DNA of 64,000 nt from positions 19,444,501-19,508,500 of the forward strand of contig NC_079886.1 in NCBI RefSeq assembly GCF_029227915.1, written 5' to 3'. The notes below the pieces were generated by a model that made no database searches, was not told the origin of the DNA, and was given only the letters and a program-made list of their open reading frames with translations. This document shows, one piece after another, positions 36,639-47,570 of this stretch (position 1 is the stretch's first letter; the number at the start of each line of letters is the position of its first letter). The DNA is from Hydractinia symbiolongicarpus. Taxonomy: Eukaryota; Cnidaria; Hydrozoa; Anthoathecata; Hydractiniidae. The position numbers and the translations under genes are program-made.

Positions 36639-37799
36639 ACTTCTGAGTTACTGTTTACTGTAAAACATGTCACAAACAGAAACCAAGCTTACCAAGTTAA
36701 AATGACATTAATCAAATATAAAGATAAGGCTAATTTTTTATTATGTATAATATAAAATAGATGAAATAATACACTTTATTAAGTTTAAGTATTTTGTCAC
36801 CGTGGTAACAAGATTGTCCTTTTTGAATTCCTCCTAGCAACGTAAAAATAAGAACAACTGAAGTAATTATGCAAAAACTTTAATTGTGGTCAGAGTCAAA
36901 ATGGCAGCTTTGATCTCCAGAATATTTAAAGATTAACTATTACATGAAAGAAAGACAAGAACATAATACAATCTCCTTTCCAGTCTTTTTTACTGAGAAG
37001 AGGATGACAGGTATGGGTTGAACATTAAGAACACACAATAATTTTTTTAATTGGTGCGCCGGCCATGTAATCTTATTCAACAAAAGTGATAAATCTCTAG
37101 CTTCTAAAAATAAAAAATGTGAGAGAATCAAGATTTGCATAGCTAAGGCAGCGCTCTTTGGTACATGAAACCAAATACACTGAAAAATCATTACTCTAAA
37201 TTTCATTAAGATGGGATAGAAAATCAGTATCCTGTCCGATAAAAGGTATACTTGACACTCCTTACCGAAGATTCTTTTGTGCAACAGCTTTAAGGCGAAT
37301 CTTCACAGGGCGCTTTTTACGACGATCGTCATCAATACTCAAATTTAATTCGTCGCATTTTTTTTCTTGTCGAAAAGTTGAATTAGTTTTTACTTTTTGT
37401 CACAAAAATCGTCGCGAATATCGTCCAGTGGAGATTCGGTTTTAAGTTCCGTAAACACGGTGTCAATCAACCTGCTACACTAGCGAAAATAACAGAAAGA
37501 TTTTTATGTTTACGCGAATATCTTGTGACAAAAAGCCTGTGTGATTATACTTGCTTGACCACAGCAACAATTTAGTTGAGGTATATACGTAGCGCATGTA
37601 GTAGGCACCAGCGAGCTGTCCGGTGAAATGCGGTTAGCTTATTAACACTTGACAAAAAAGTTCCTAAAGAAGGCTGGTTACGTTGAATTGAAGATTTATG
37701 ATTTTTGATGAATGTACTCTTGTCTTGTTCATCCAGAATTTCTAATTTACCAGTCACGAGGAAGTGAGGTTCATTTTTGTTCTAAAGTTTATTATGATG
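36639..37799. other. Intergenic region
   Basis: Upstream of the HEPN gene. No supported gene; the longest minus-strand frame (36940-37284) starts at TTG and resembles nothing I know. It contains one inverted repeat, listed separately. Confidence 0.5.
37393..37535. repeat. Imperfect inverted repeat, ~24-bp arms
   Basis: CTTTTTGTCACAA followed by TCGCG at 37393-37416, and the reverse complement at 37512-37535, about 95 bp apart. Probably a small MITE-like element. Confidence 0.55.
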
Positions 37800-40033
37800 T
37801 ATTACTGTGGAAAGTTTATCATTTCTTGAACATGATAGTTTAGTAGGCGACGTTTCGGGAGATCCTTCTCCCATCATCGGGCAAAGTAAAATGATGTTGC
37901 GCATGTATTTATATAATTGCAGAGGATCGAAATTCATGAAAATAACCAATCAGAAACGATCTGATAATTACAGTTAATTACGGTAATTAACATTTTCGGA
38001 CCTGGATGTAGGTAACTACTTCTTCTGTAGGGCTGGTAACCAAATCTCAGGAAGTTGATACGAGATGCTGTTTATGTGTTTGTTACGTTCTACACTGTTG
38101 ATGGTTTCTTTAATCTTCCTGGCCGTTGTTCTGGATTCTCTGTCAATTATTTTCTTCTCATCCCAATTAAACTGATGACTTCTGCTCCAGCTGTGGTCCG
38201 CAATTTCGTTTTTATTCACATCTCCGTTTCTCACTGCGCGCATATGTTCTTGTACTCGTTGCTTAAACTTTCTTTTTGTTTCGCCTATATACACTGCATC
38301 ACAATCTTTACACGGGATTTCGTAAACAACATTGTTTTGCTCTTCCAGGTTTATTTTGTCTTTTGGTTTAGACAAAGTGCTTCTTAGGGTGTCTTTAGAG
38401 GTAAGAATGCATTTGATCTTGTGTTGCCTTAAAACTCGACGAAGGATCTCGCTGGTACCTGGTACGAAGGGTAGGAATGCTGATGCGATAAATTCCTCTG
38501 ATGTTTCCTTGTTGTCTCCGTTGCATCTTCTCTTCATTTTATTTTCTACTTGCGTGATGACTTTATGACTGTATCCATTTGTGATTAATGCATTTCTTAC
38601 ACGTCGAATTTCTATTTTCCTCTCCTGTTTGTCACTGACTACACTGTTGGCACGATTCAGTAATGAAGATATGACACTTTCTTTGCAAGATTTCTGATGG
38701 TTTGATTCGAAGTTAAGGTACTGGTCAGTGTGTGTTGGTTTACGATACACTGAAACTGAAATGGAACCATTCTTGCGTTTGACCAAAGTGTCCAGGAAAG
38801 CGATACTTCCATCGTGGTCAAGCTCAACAGTGAATTTGATTTGTCGATGTAGGCCGTTGATGTGTTCATGGAACTCTTCTAGATGAGATCTTTTGATTAT
38901 GGCGAATACGTCGTCAACAAATCTTTTCCAAACCTTTGAACGTCTGTCTGATGTGACTAATGCTGTTGTCTCGTGTGCTTGCATGTATATTTCTGCGACT
39001 ACAGATGATGCAGGGCCTCCCATGGCAACTCCGTCTGTTTGAGTGTAGAAGTTCTTATTAAACAGATACCATGTTTTGGTTAGAACAAGTTCGACCAAAC
39101 GCAGAAAATCCGGTAGTGGAATCTTTGTCTTTTCACCGAATGCAGCATCGTTTTCGATAATGTCTTTAATGATGTTTAAGGTGTCTTTTATGGGAACATT
39201 TGTGTAGAGTGATGTGACATCAAATGATACCATGCATTCGTCGTCTGCTATCTCTATTTCTCTGATGTATTCCGAAAATTCTTTTGAGTTTTTGCTGTGG
39301 TCACTTGCTGTGAATTTGCTGAGGATGGAAGCAACAAATTTTGATAGGTTGTATAACGGTGTTCCAGTGCAGGAAACTATTGGTCGAATTGGATTTCCCT
39401 GTTTATGAATTTTGGGTAGTCCGTAAAATCGCGGTGGTGGTCCGTCACAAGGCTTCAGTCGGTAATACTGCTTATCGTCGATGTATTCTTTTCTCTTCAA
39501 CTCCATTAAGATGTTCCTCGCTTCTCGTTTGATGACTTCTGTGGGATCTTTCTTGAGAAGTTTGTAAGGCCCGTTGTTGATGTGTTCGTTGCACTTGTTG
39601 ATGTAGTCAAGTGTATTCATGATAACCGTTGTTCTCCCCTTGTCTGCTGGTAGGATTATGATATCTTTGTCCTTCTTTAGATTCTTCAATGACAGTCTTT
39701 CAGATTTTTGCAAATTGTCCTTTGGTGTTTTGCTTTTCTGTAGCGTGAGGCTTACTTTAGCTCTTACTGTGTCTGCCTCTTCTTTTGGTAGATCTTTAAT
39801 TGCCTCTTCCACTTTCGCAACTATTTAATTCTTTGGAATTGAAGCCGGTGTCATGCAGAAATTCATTCCTTTTGATAAAAGGTTTGTTTCTTCTGTCGTG
39901 AGTTGTCTGTTGGAGAGATTGACAATCCATTTGCTCTTTTCTATACCCGTTTGTGTATCATCATTGAATCTGTCATTGATTTTGTTGAACTTTTTAAGGT
40001 GTCTGTCTTTAACCGATCTCATTTCTTTTTCAT
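37800..40033 (-). mobile_element. Penelope-like element, minus copy (left arm of palindrome)
   Basis: Carries an RT plus GIY-YIG coding region and a terminal region with a hairpin ending GAAACGTC, as is usual in Penelope-like elements. It pairs with the plus copy at 40044-42272 as a near-perfect inverted repeat. Confidence 0.92.
38016..40022 (-). pseudogene. Penelope-like RT/GIY-YIG ORF with one nonsense codon
   Basis: Reverse transcriptase with a C-terminal GIY-YIG endonuclease, used for target-primed retrotransposition. The frame can be followed from ATG at 40022 to the stop at 38016. It is broken once by TAA at 39825-39827, where the other copy has GAA. After that the frame is open. Visible motifs: SFDVTSLYTNVP (RT motif A), GVAMGGPASS (motif B), RFVDDVFAI (motif C, catalytic DD) and YRKPTHTDQYL. 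Near the C-terminus come VVYEIPCKDC and AVYIGETKRKF (GIY-YIG). Catalytic residues are present. About 668 codons is short for the family, so the N-terminus may have been lost at the palindrome centre. Confidence 0.93.
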
Positions 40034-40048
40034 ACACGCTATCATGAA

Positions 40049-42056
40049 TAAAAATGAGATCGTTTAAAGACAGACACCTTAAAAAGTTCAACAAAATCAA
40101 TGACAGATTCAATGATGATACACAACGGGTATAGAAAGGAGCAAATGGATTGTCAATCTCTCCAACAGACAACTCACGACAGAAGAAACAAACCTTTTAT
40201 CAAAAGGAATGAATTTCTGCATGACACCAGCTTCAATTCCAAAGAATGAAATAGTTGCGAAAGTGGAAGAGGCAATTAAAGATCTACCAAAAGAAGAGGC
40301 AGACACAGTAAGAGCTAAAGTAAGCCTCACGCTACAGAAAAGCAAAACACCAAAGGACAATTTGCAAAAATCTGAAAGACTGTCATTGAAGAATCTAAAG
40401 AAGGACAAAGATATCATAATCCTACCGGCAGACAAGGGGAGAACAACGGTTATCATGAATACACTTGACTACATCAACAAGTGCAACGAACACATCAACA
40501 ACGGGCCTTACAAACTTCTCAAGAAAGATCCCACAGAAGTCATCAAACGAGAAGCGAGGAACATCTTAATGGAGTTGAAGAGAAAAGAATACATCGACGA
40601 TAAGCAGTATTACCGACTGAAGCCTTGTGACGGACCACCACCGCGATTTTACGGACTACCCAAAATTCATGAACAGGGAAATCCAATTCAACCAATAGTT
40701 TCCACTGGAACACCGTTATACAACCTATCAAAATTTGTTACTTCCATCCTCAGCAAATTCACAGCAAGTGACCACAGCAAAAACTCAAAAGAATTTTCGG
40801 AATACATCAGAGAAATAGAGATAGCAGACGACGAATGCATGGTATCATTTGATGTCACATCACTCTACACAAATGTTCCCATAAAAGACACCTTAAACAT
40901 CATTAAAGACATTATCGAAAACGATGCTGCATTCGGTGAAAAGACAAAGATTCCACTACCGGATTTTCTGCGTTTGGTCGAACTTGTTCTAACCAAAACA
41001 TGGTATCTGTTTAATAAGAACTTCTACACTCAAACAGACGGAGTTGCCATGGGAGGCCCTGCATCATCAGTAGTCGCAGAAATATACATGCAAGCACACG
41101 AGACAACAGCATTAGTCACATCAGACAGACGTCCAAAGGTTTGGAAAAGATTTGTTGACGACGTATTCGCCATAATCAAAAGATCTCATCTAGAAAAGTT
41201 CCATGAACACATCAACGGCCTACATCGACAAATCAAATTCACTGTTGAGCTTGAACACGATGGAAGTATCGCTTTCCTGGACACTTTGGTCAAACGCAAG
41301 AATGGTTCCATTTCAGTTTCAGTGTATCGTAAACCAACACACACTGACCAGTACCTTAACTTCGAATCAAACCATCAGAAATCTTGCAAAGAAAGTGTCA
41401 TATCTTCATTACTGAATCGTGCCAACAGTGTAGTCAGTGACAAACAGGAGAGGAAAATAGAAATTCGACGTGTAAGAAATGCATTAATCACAAATGGATA
41501 CAGTCATAAAGTCATCACGCAAGTAGAAAATAAAATGAAGAGAAGATGCAACGGAGACAACAAGGAAACATCAGAGGAATTTATCGCATCAGCATTCCTA
41601 CCCTTCGTACCAGGTACCAGCGAGATCCTTCGTCGAGTTTTAAGGCAACACAAGATCAAATGCATTCTTACCTCTAAAGACACCCTAAGAAGCATTTTGT
41701 CTAAACCAAAAGACAAAATAAACCTGGAAGAGCAAAACAATGTTGTTTACGAAATCCCGTGTAAAGATTGTGATGCAGTGTATATAGGCGAAACAAAAAG
41801 AAAGTTTAAGCAACGAGTACAAGAACATATGCGCGCAGTGAGAAACGGAGATGTGAATAAAAACGAAATTGCGGACCACAGCTGGAGCAGAAGTCATCAG
41901 TTTAATTGGGATGAGAAGAAAATCATTGACAGAGAATCCAGAACAACGGCCAGGAAGATTAAAGAAACCATCAACAGTGTAGAACGTAACAAACACATAA
42001 ACAGCATCTCGTATCAACTTCCTGAGATTTGGTTACCAGCCCTACAGAAGAAGTAG
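40049..42056 (+). pseudogene. Penelope-like RT/GIY-YIG ORF with N-terminal frameshift
   Basis: Open from 40209 to the stop at 42056 (615 codons), with the same RT and GIY-YIG motifs as the minus copy and about 98-99% identity to it. A one-base deletion near 40121-40130 (cacaacggg against cacaaacggg in the partner) breaks the first ~50 codons. One codon is missing at PIVSTGTP against PIVSCTGTP. Otherwise it looks catalytically complete. Confidence 0.93.
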
Positions 42057-42189
42057 TTACCTACATCCAGGTCCGAAAATGTTAATTACCGTAATTAACT
42101 GTAATTATCAGCTCGTTTCTGATTGGTTATTTTTATGAATTTCGATCCTCTGCAATTATATAAATACATGCGCAACATCATTTTACTTT

Positions 42190-42224
42190 GCCCGATGATG
42201 GGAGAAGGATCTCCCGAAACGTCG
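42190..42224 (+). other. Hairpin of the Penelope terminal region (hammerhead-like)
   Basis: CCGATGA, then a perfect 5-bp stem (GGGAG/CTCCC), then GAAACGTC. Penelope-like elements are known to carry hammerhead ribozymes with a CUGANGA...GAAA core. Here the core U is C and there is an extra T before the stem, so I call it hammerhead-like only. The mirror copy is at about 37849-37883. Confidence 0.4.
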
Positions 42225-42315
42225 CCTACTAAACTATCATGTTCAAGAAATGATAAACTTTCCACAGTAATATGAATACTGAACAGACAAACCGAAATAA
42301 TATCTTCAATAATTT

Positions 42316-43427
42316 ATTATGATGGTTGGAAATGGAACTTTCTTTTAAGAATTGAAGTCGTGAAACCAAACAAACTGTGCATTTTGATGTTTTTTTGGAA
42401 TGGGAAAGACTTTTGGCGCGTGGCCTTGTGGTTTTTTATCGTAAAAACAAGGTCGGTGGTTCTGTTCATAGCGCAGACATGTTTAGTAAATTCCTTTACC
42501 ACAGCTACGGGTCAACCAATGTCCTGGGAGGGAAATTGGGTAAGCAATGCCGGTGTATACTTGATGTATACATTCAGCACATGGGACTCACATTAATAAC
42601 AGTGTTTCCAACACTGAAGTAGCTTTCCTGTATAAATATTGGGAATAATAATAATAAAAAAAAATGTGCTGGATTAATACACCATCTTTTTATTTACCGG
42701 CCAGTAAATCGTTAATCCCCCTAACTGCCGTTAAATAAATTGATTCTCTGCGGTTGTGTGGAATTTGGAAAAAGTTTGAGGCCTAACTTTGGATACCGTA
42801 CATACTACTATACATTCCAACTTTGTTCTTATAAGTAAATCAAGAAATTTTTTGCAGTATTTTTACGAACAACTTCGTATTAATTGGTTTATGCTTTATA
42901 AAGTGCAATGCCATGTATAATATTATATGTGAAACTTCTAAGGGGTAACCACTTCAAATAACGGTCTTATTTCTGTTGATTAAACTTAGTAATATACAGT
43001 AAAAAGTAAATGATAATCAGTGATAAGAATCAGCGATTTGACGATGACGTTACCATTATTTTTAGAACACATGTTTTTACCAATGACTATGAAGACTCAG
43101 GATTGGTTTGCATGTAAATGTTGTTAGATGAACGGTTCATATGTTATTACTCTTTAAAATTTTATCTCTTGTTGAGGAAACACAATGTTCAAAACATCAA
43201 GATATTTTGCAGCCACATCCAACAAAGACTGCTCAAGCAATTCGCAAAAATCTAATTTAAAAGTTTATTGCTTTACATTTTGATTTTTCATAAAAGTAAC
43301 TAGCAGTCACAGCTAGTTTACACTTTTAGCTTATTCGTATTAATTTTTCGCGTGCACTGTTTATTGAGCATTCGCGCTAAAAAAGTTTGTTGGTGGGCGA
43401 AATTATACGCAAATGAGAGGGAAAATA
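42316..43427. other. Intergenic region
   Basis: AT-rich with nothing firm in it. Overlapping short plus-strand frames at 42360-42622 lack a convincing start or family. Confidence 0.45.
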
Positions 43428-43550
43428 TTTATATAAAAACATGCTCAACATCATTTTACTTTACCCGATGATGGGAGAAGCCTACTTCAAAATGATAAAC
43501 TTTCCACAATAATATGAATACTGAATTGACAAACCAAAATAAAATGTTCA
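43428..43550 (+). mobile_element. Solo fragment of the Penelope-like terminal region
   Basis: Matches 42155-42315 (acatcattttacttt, cccgatgatgggagaag, gataaactttccaca) but lacks the part with GAAACGTC. An older remnant with no coding part. Confidence 0.85.
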
Positions 43551-43923
43551 ATAAAAAATTTGCGCTAAGACTAAAATATGCGAAAATATCTAAATTTTGT
43601 AAGCTTTTTTTTTGTTTTTGTGGAAGCTATCTCCGGAAACGTACTGAAGAAAAGGGGAAAATATAGTGTGCACAAACCTCCAGTTGCCAAAAGTTTCTAT
43701 TTTCTGCCTTCTGACTAACCAAGTAATCTTGTTTTGCTAATAGCCAGAATTTGGTTATCTATACAAATGTTGCGTCCAGGACCGTAAATTTATCTTATCA
43801 GCATGCACCCACTAGAAAATGTTGAGTTCCCTAATTAAAACTGATTAAAGTTATAAATGTTTTAAACAACTCGTCAAAAATTTTATTTTCCAAAAAATAT
43901 TGTGTAACAACTACAAAACATTT

Positions 43924-43973
43924 GTAGAGGGATCGATTGGCTTAGTTCGTACTAAGCCAATCGATCCCTCTAC
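43924..43973. repeat. Perfect inverted repeat, 23-bp arms, 4-bp loop
   Basis: Arms 43924-43946 and 43951-43973 are exact reverse complements around TCGT. The stem is richer in GC than its surroundings and contains ATCGAT. No transposon around it is evident. Confidence 0.95.
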
Positions 43974-44818
43974 TAAGTTTTATCGTGGACATATCATGAC
44001 CATGAAGCAAGCCTTATCCACGTTCTTGTTTCGTCAAGCCTATCAAAAAGCATAGCGCTGGTGAGAGGCAAAAAGCCCTGGCAAAAAGGTTGAACAAGAA
44101 GACACTATGTACTATTCAACCTAAATAAGTCACCATGAATTGGACTTGAATATAATGCGAAACATTGCAGTAGACGCTCGTGTATTTGCTTATATGTAAT
44201 AATTTATTTCAATTTTCTTTGTTTTTATTTAACAAGCAGTGTATTTGTGCACACTCGACAATATGTTTGTTGTTTGAAATACATCTATGATAGCTACCCG
44301 ACCTCATTACTAGGAGACAGGTCTCTTTTTGTCTTTAGCGTAGGAACGGTTGCTATTTGTTACGTCGCAAATGACCTTCTATTCAACTTTACATCTTAGT
44401 ATCAAATAAAATGGGTTGTCACTCATCTGTATCAAACTCAGAAGTCTCACAGTTTTTAGTGAATACGTTGATTTATTCTAGAAATTATATTTTAAGAATT
44501 TATCATCAAATATTAAAACTTTTTTATTTTAAAGCTATGAGGTTAAAAAAAATCCCGATAAAAATTTTCAATTCATCTTGAATATTATTTTATTTTTTAT
44601 AATTTGCTTAATATTCGCGTGAAATTTTCTCGCTTTTAAGTTTTGTTGTCACTTTTCAACACGTGTACGAAACACTTGCAGATGACGAGGAAATGATTAT
44701 CTGGATGCTAAGTATTTTAGCAGATTATGACACCTTGTGATGCATAAATATATTAGCAAGCTAAAATTAGAAACATTTGTTTTCGTCAAAGAAGTTTGAA
44801 TGCGGACAAAATTTGAAC
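43974..44818. other. Intergenic region and 5' flank of the next gene
   Basis: No gene seen. A TATA-like ataaatatat lies at about 44745, roughly 75 bp before the ATG at 44819. Confidence 0.45.
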
Positions 44819-46001
44819 ATGGACAAGAGTTTTTTTGTGAAAAATAGCCATGAAAAAATTGCAGAGAATCTATTAGAAATTAGTGCAGAACATGGTACTA
44901 ATAAGCCATATAGCTGTCGCATGAAAAACGTAAACATGGCGCCTTGGATAGAAGCACCAACTACTAAAGTCACTGCGCGTCACGAGAGCGTAAAAGAAAA
45001 GAAATTGAAAAACTTTGTGAAAGACTGCCAAAACTGTAGAAAGTTAACAAAAAATTGCACGTACTCTTGTCGAAATCGGATGAAATTCACATATCTTGAT
45101 GATGTCAGCAAATATATGAGGGATTATCATGAGATGTACTCAACTACTGGGCACGTAACACATCAAACTCCCAACAGTGTGGCGACAGAAGAATGTGTTG
45201 ACACCTTACCAATCCTGTATGTGTTTTTTTTTATTCCTTACTTTGTATTCATTTGTTTAGTGTATCGCAATGCAATCATTAACCCTACTTCAATAGGGGG
45301 TACAGGGGTCTCGTTTTAGCCGGTATTTTCACCACTCCTATGAAATTCAAGGAAGTACAAACGGTATGACTGTGAAACTTGAAATAGCAAACAAAAATAC
45401 AGAAGAAGTTATTTGACATCATAAAATTAGTGGAAAAAAGGTATTGCAAATAAACAGAGGGTGATAACATGATCATTTACCAGATTCTTTTCTCCCCTCT
45501 CCCTCACCACCCCTTTCCCCCCCCCCCCTTCCCTTCCCTTCCTCTTCCACATCAACAATAACAACTCCACACACATCCACCGTTCGCTAAAGCGTTAAAA
45601 CAAAATAGAGATATTTTAGTTGCCTTCGTGCTCTTTATTATTGCTACACTTGTGCAAAGTTTAATGAAAATGTATATCTTAATGACAAAATTTGTTATTT
45701 TCAAATATCACGTTTCAATGTGTGCTTTTTTTCTTTTTTAATCTGTTTTTTATAGAAAATCTACATGTCTCTTTTTAGAAACCAAGAAGTCGCAGCAAAT
45801 CAAAATTCACCTTTTAATGAGACGCAAGAATTGTTTATTACTGGTCACACTGCATCCAAACATCGCCATCAGGAACATTTGAAAATAAAAACGAAGACTA
45901 CGAATGCCAGACGAAAAATGGTTGAGATAACTCGTGTTCAACTTCCTGATATTGGTGATAGCTATATTGTCACAGGAAAAGGGTTCACCAAAAATAAATG
46001 A
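44819..46001 (+). CDS. Unknown two-exon protein with a Cys cluster, 206 aa
   Basis: Exon 1 is 44819-45216 (ATG at 44819), intron 45217-45778 (GTATGT donor, TCTTTTTAG acceptor, phase 2), exon 2 is 45779-46001 (stop TGA). I do not recognise the family. The protein is basic and lacks a signal peptide or membrane segment. Its centre has CQNCRKLTKNCTYSC (four Cys, possibly metal-binding), preceded by Lys-rich EKKLKNF; exon 2 is Gln/Asn/His/Lys-rich and ends VQLPDIGDSYIVTGKGF. Splicing is inferred from matching phase and good splice sites. Reading through the intron instead would add a hydrophobic tail, which I take to be an effect of T-rich intron sequence. Confidence 0.6.
45512..45545 (+). repeat. 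C-rich/CT tract in the intron
   Basis: A run of about 13-14 C flanked by CCCTT repeats. Low-complexity sequence. Confidence 0.85.
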
Positions 46002-47034
46002 AGACACCATTACAGTGCAAATGCAATTCTCAGTACGAACATTGCCATTGCAATGGCCTCCATATTCCCACCCCTTCCCTGGATGCTAATAATACCATGC
46101 CATGCATAGGTGCGGAAAATATCAACAGTATCAAACAATATTGGAAGGGAAGAGCACAAGTGTTATTTATTTGAGTTCCAGGATATTAATGAACAAAGAT
46201 TCTCTAGCTGCGACCTAGAGTTAGACATGTGGACAAAATTTGGAATTGTAAAGAAAATCGGAAAGAACATTTTTAGTATTATTTATTTTGAGTAATATAT
46301 TATTAAATATACATTAGATTAATTTATGATACAAATTATGTTTTGATAAAAATAATTAAGGTTTATTCATAAAAGTAAATATTGACTTTATAATTTTGTG
46401 TCACAATACTATAAACAAACAAACAAACAAACAAACAAACAAACAAACAAACAAACAAACAAACAAACAAACAAGCACACAAATACACACAAGGAAACAA
46501 GGAAACAACAACAACTGCAACAGAAATAGGAACAATGTCTGGACGACCATCCTAAGAAGACAACATGTGATCGAGCGGGTCTGTTCAACAGTTTAAATAT
46601 TTTCCGGACCAGCGGAAAATAGTAAACAAAGTCTACTACTTAATATTTTGAAAAAAACAACTGTCACTCTGAAATTGAATTTTTTTTTGCTTCAGGGAAC
46701 TTTCTACTGTAAGAAGTAGTGGTACGAGCTAAGTTTGGTACAGAATATACCTTATTTGAAAAATATATTCTTTCAGGTATAGATACGGTATAAGGCAGCT
46801 CCAAAAGACACATGATGCGTATCGATGAATATCGTTCTGTCAAGAATCCAATTACATTCTTCGTAAAAAAAACGCCAAAAGGAAATTTTTACTGTTTTTA
46901 GTTTCATACTTAAAAAAAAATTGGGATATATTTTGTGTTTTTGATACATACCACTTAGATTAGGTAATTAAAACGCTCGAAGATGTTATTATTTGAAACA
47001 AACACTAGCTTTTGATAGTTAGAGCAGGATTGAT
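46002..47034. other. Convergent 3' flanks of the unknown gene and ETV
   Basis: Holds the 3' UTRs of both genes and a microsatellite. No further gene is supported. Confidence 0.5.
46413..46474 (+). repeat. (AAAC)n microsatellite
   Basis: About 15 uninterrupted AAAC units, followed by CA-rich sequence. Confidence 0.97.
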
Positions 47035-47570
47035 TTACTGTTGAAAAGCATAACTTTCTGGCGGTTTCGACACCCAAGTGGTTGGGTAATGTGCTCCTGT
47101 ATTTGAAGTGTTCAAGTATGCTGAAATTGAGTAGTGGTCACGTGATCCTGCTAACATCTGTTGATCTGTAACTTTTTGAGGCTGACAACACTGAGGTTTT
47201 AATAATGGTCTCATTCCGTCTGGGAAAGCGAGACTGAATAAGGCCTCTGGATTACAAACAAATCGATAGACGTATCTCTCACCGGCAACCTTCTGCATAA
47301 TCCCTTTCTCGTAATAATATCTTAAAGAGCGACTTAACTTGTCATAATTCATAGCAGGCCGATTTTTTTGAATGCCCCATCTGCGCGCAACTTCTTCAGG
47401 GTCGATAAGTTTGAATTCCAGACCTCTTCCGACCCACGCAATATATTGCTGACAATCTTTCTCTGACAAAAGTGCGACGAGGAATTGCCATAACTGTAAT
47501 GTTCCACGCCTATGATAGGATCGATGGTGATGATTCGTTTCACAATGGTCTTTATACGGATTGTAGCGAC
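47035..47570 (-). CDS. Etv1/4/5: ETV exon 7 (ETS domain, last exon)
   Basis: 536 nt; acceptor TTTTTACCTAG, stop TAA at 47035-47037. Holds the whole ETS domain and a C-terminal tail of about 70 residues. Confidence 0.96.

Larger units (their letters stand above)
40044..42315 (+). mobile_element. Penelope-like element, plus copy (right arm of palindrome)
   Basis: Head-to-head with the minus copy. The inverted repeat ends at about 42272, but similarity to the solo fragment near 43.5 kb goes on to about 42315, so this copy has a longer 3' end than its partner. Confidence 0.9.

Noticed and set aside
36940-37284. 114-codon minus-strand frame
   Set aside because: Starts at TTG and shows no recognisable domain or splice context.
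42360-42622. Overlapping plus-strand frames after the Penelope copy
   Set aside because: Two frames compete, neither has a convincing start or family.
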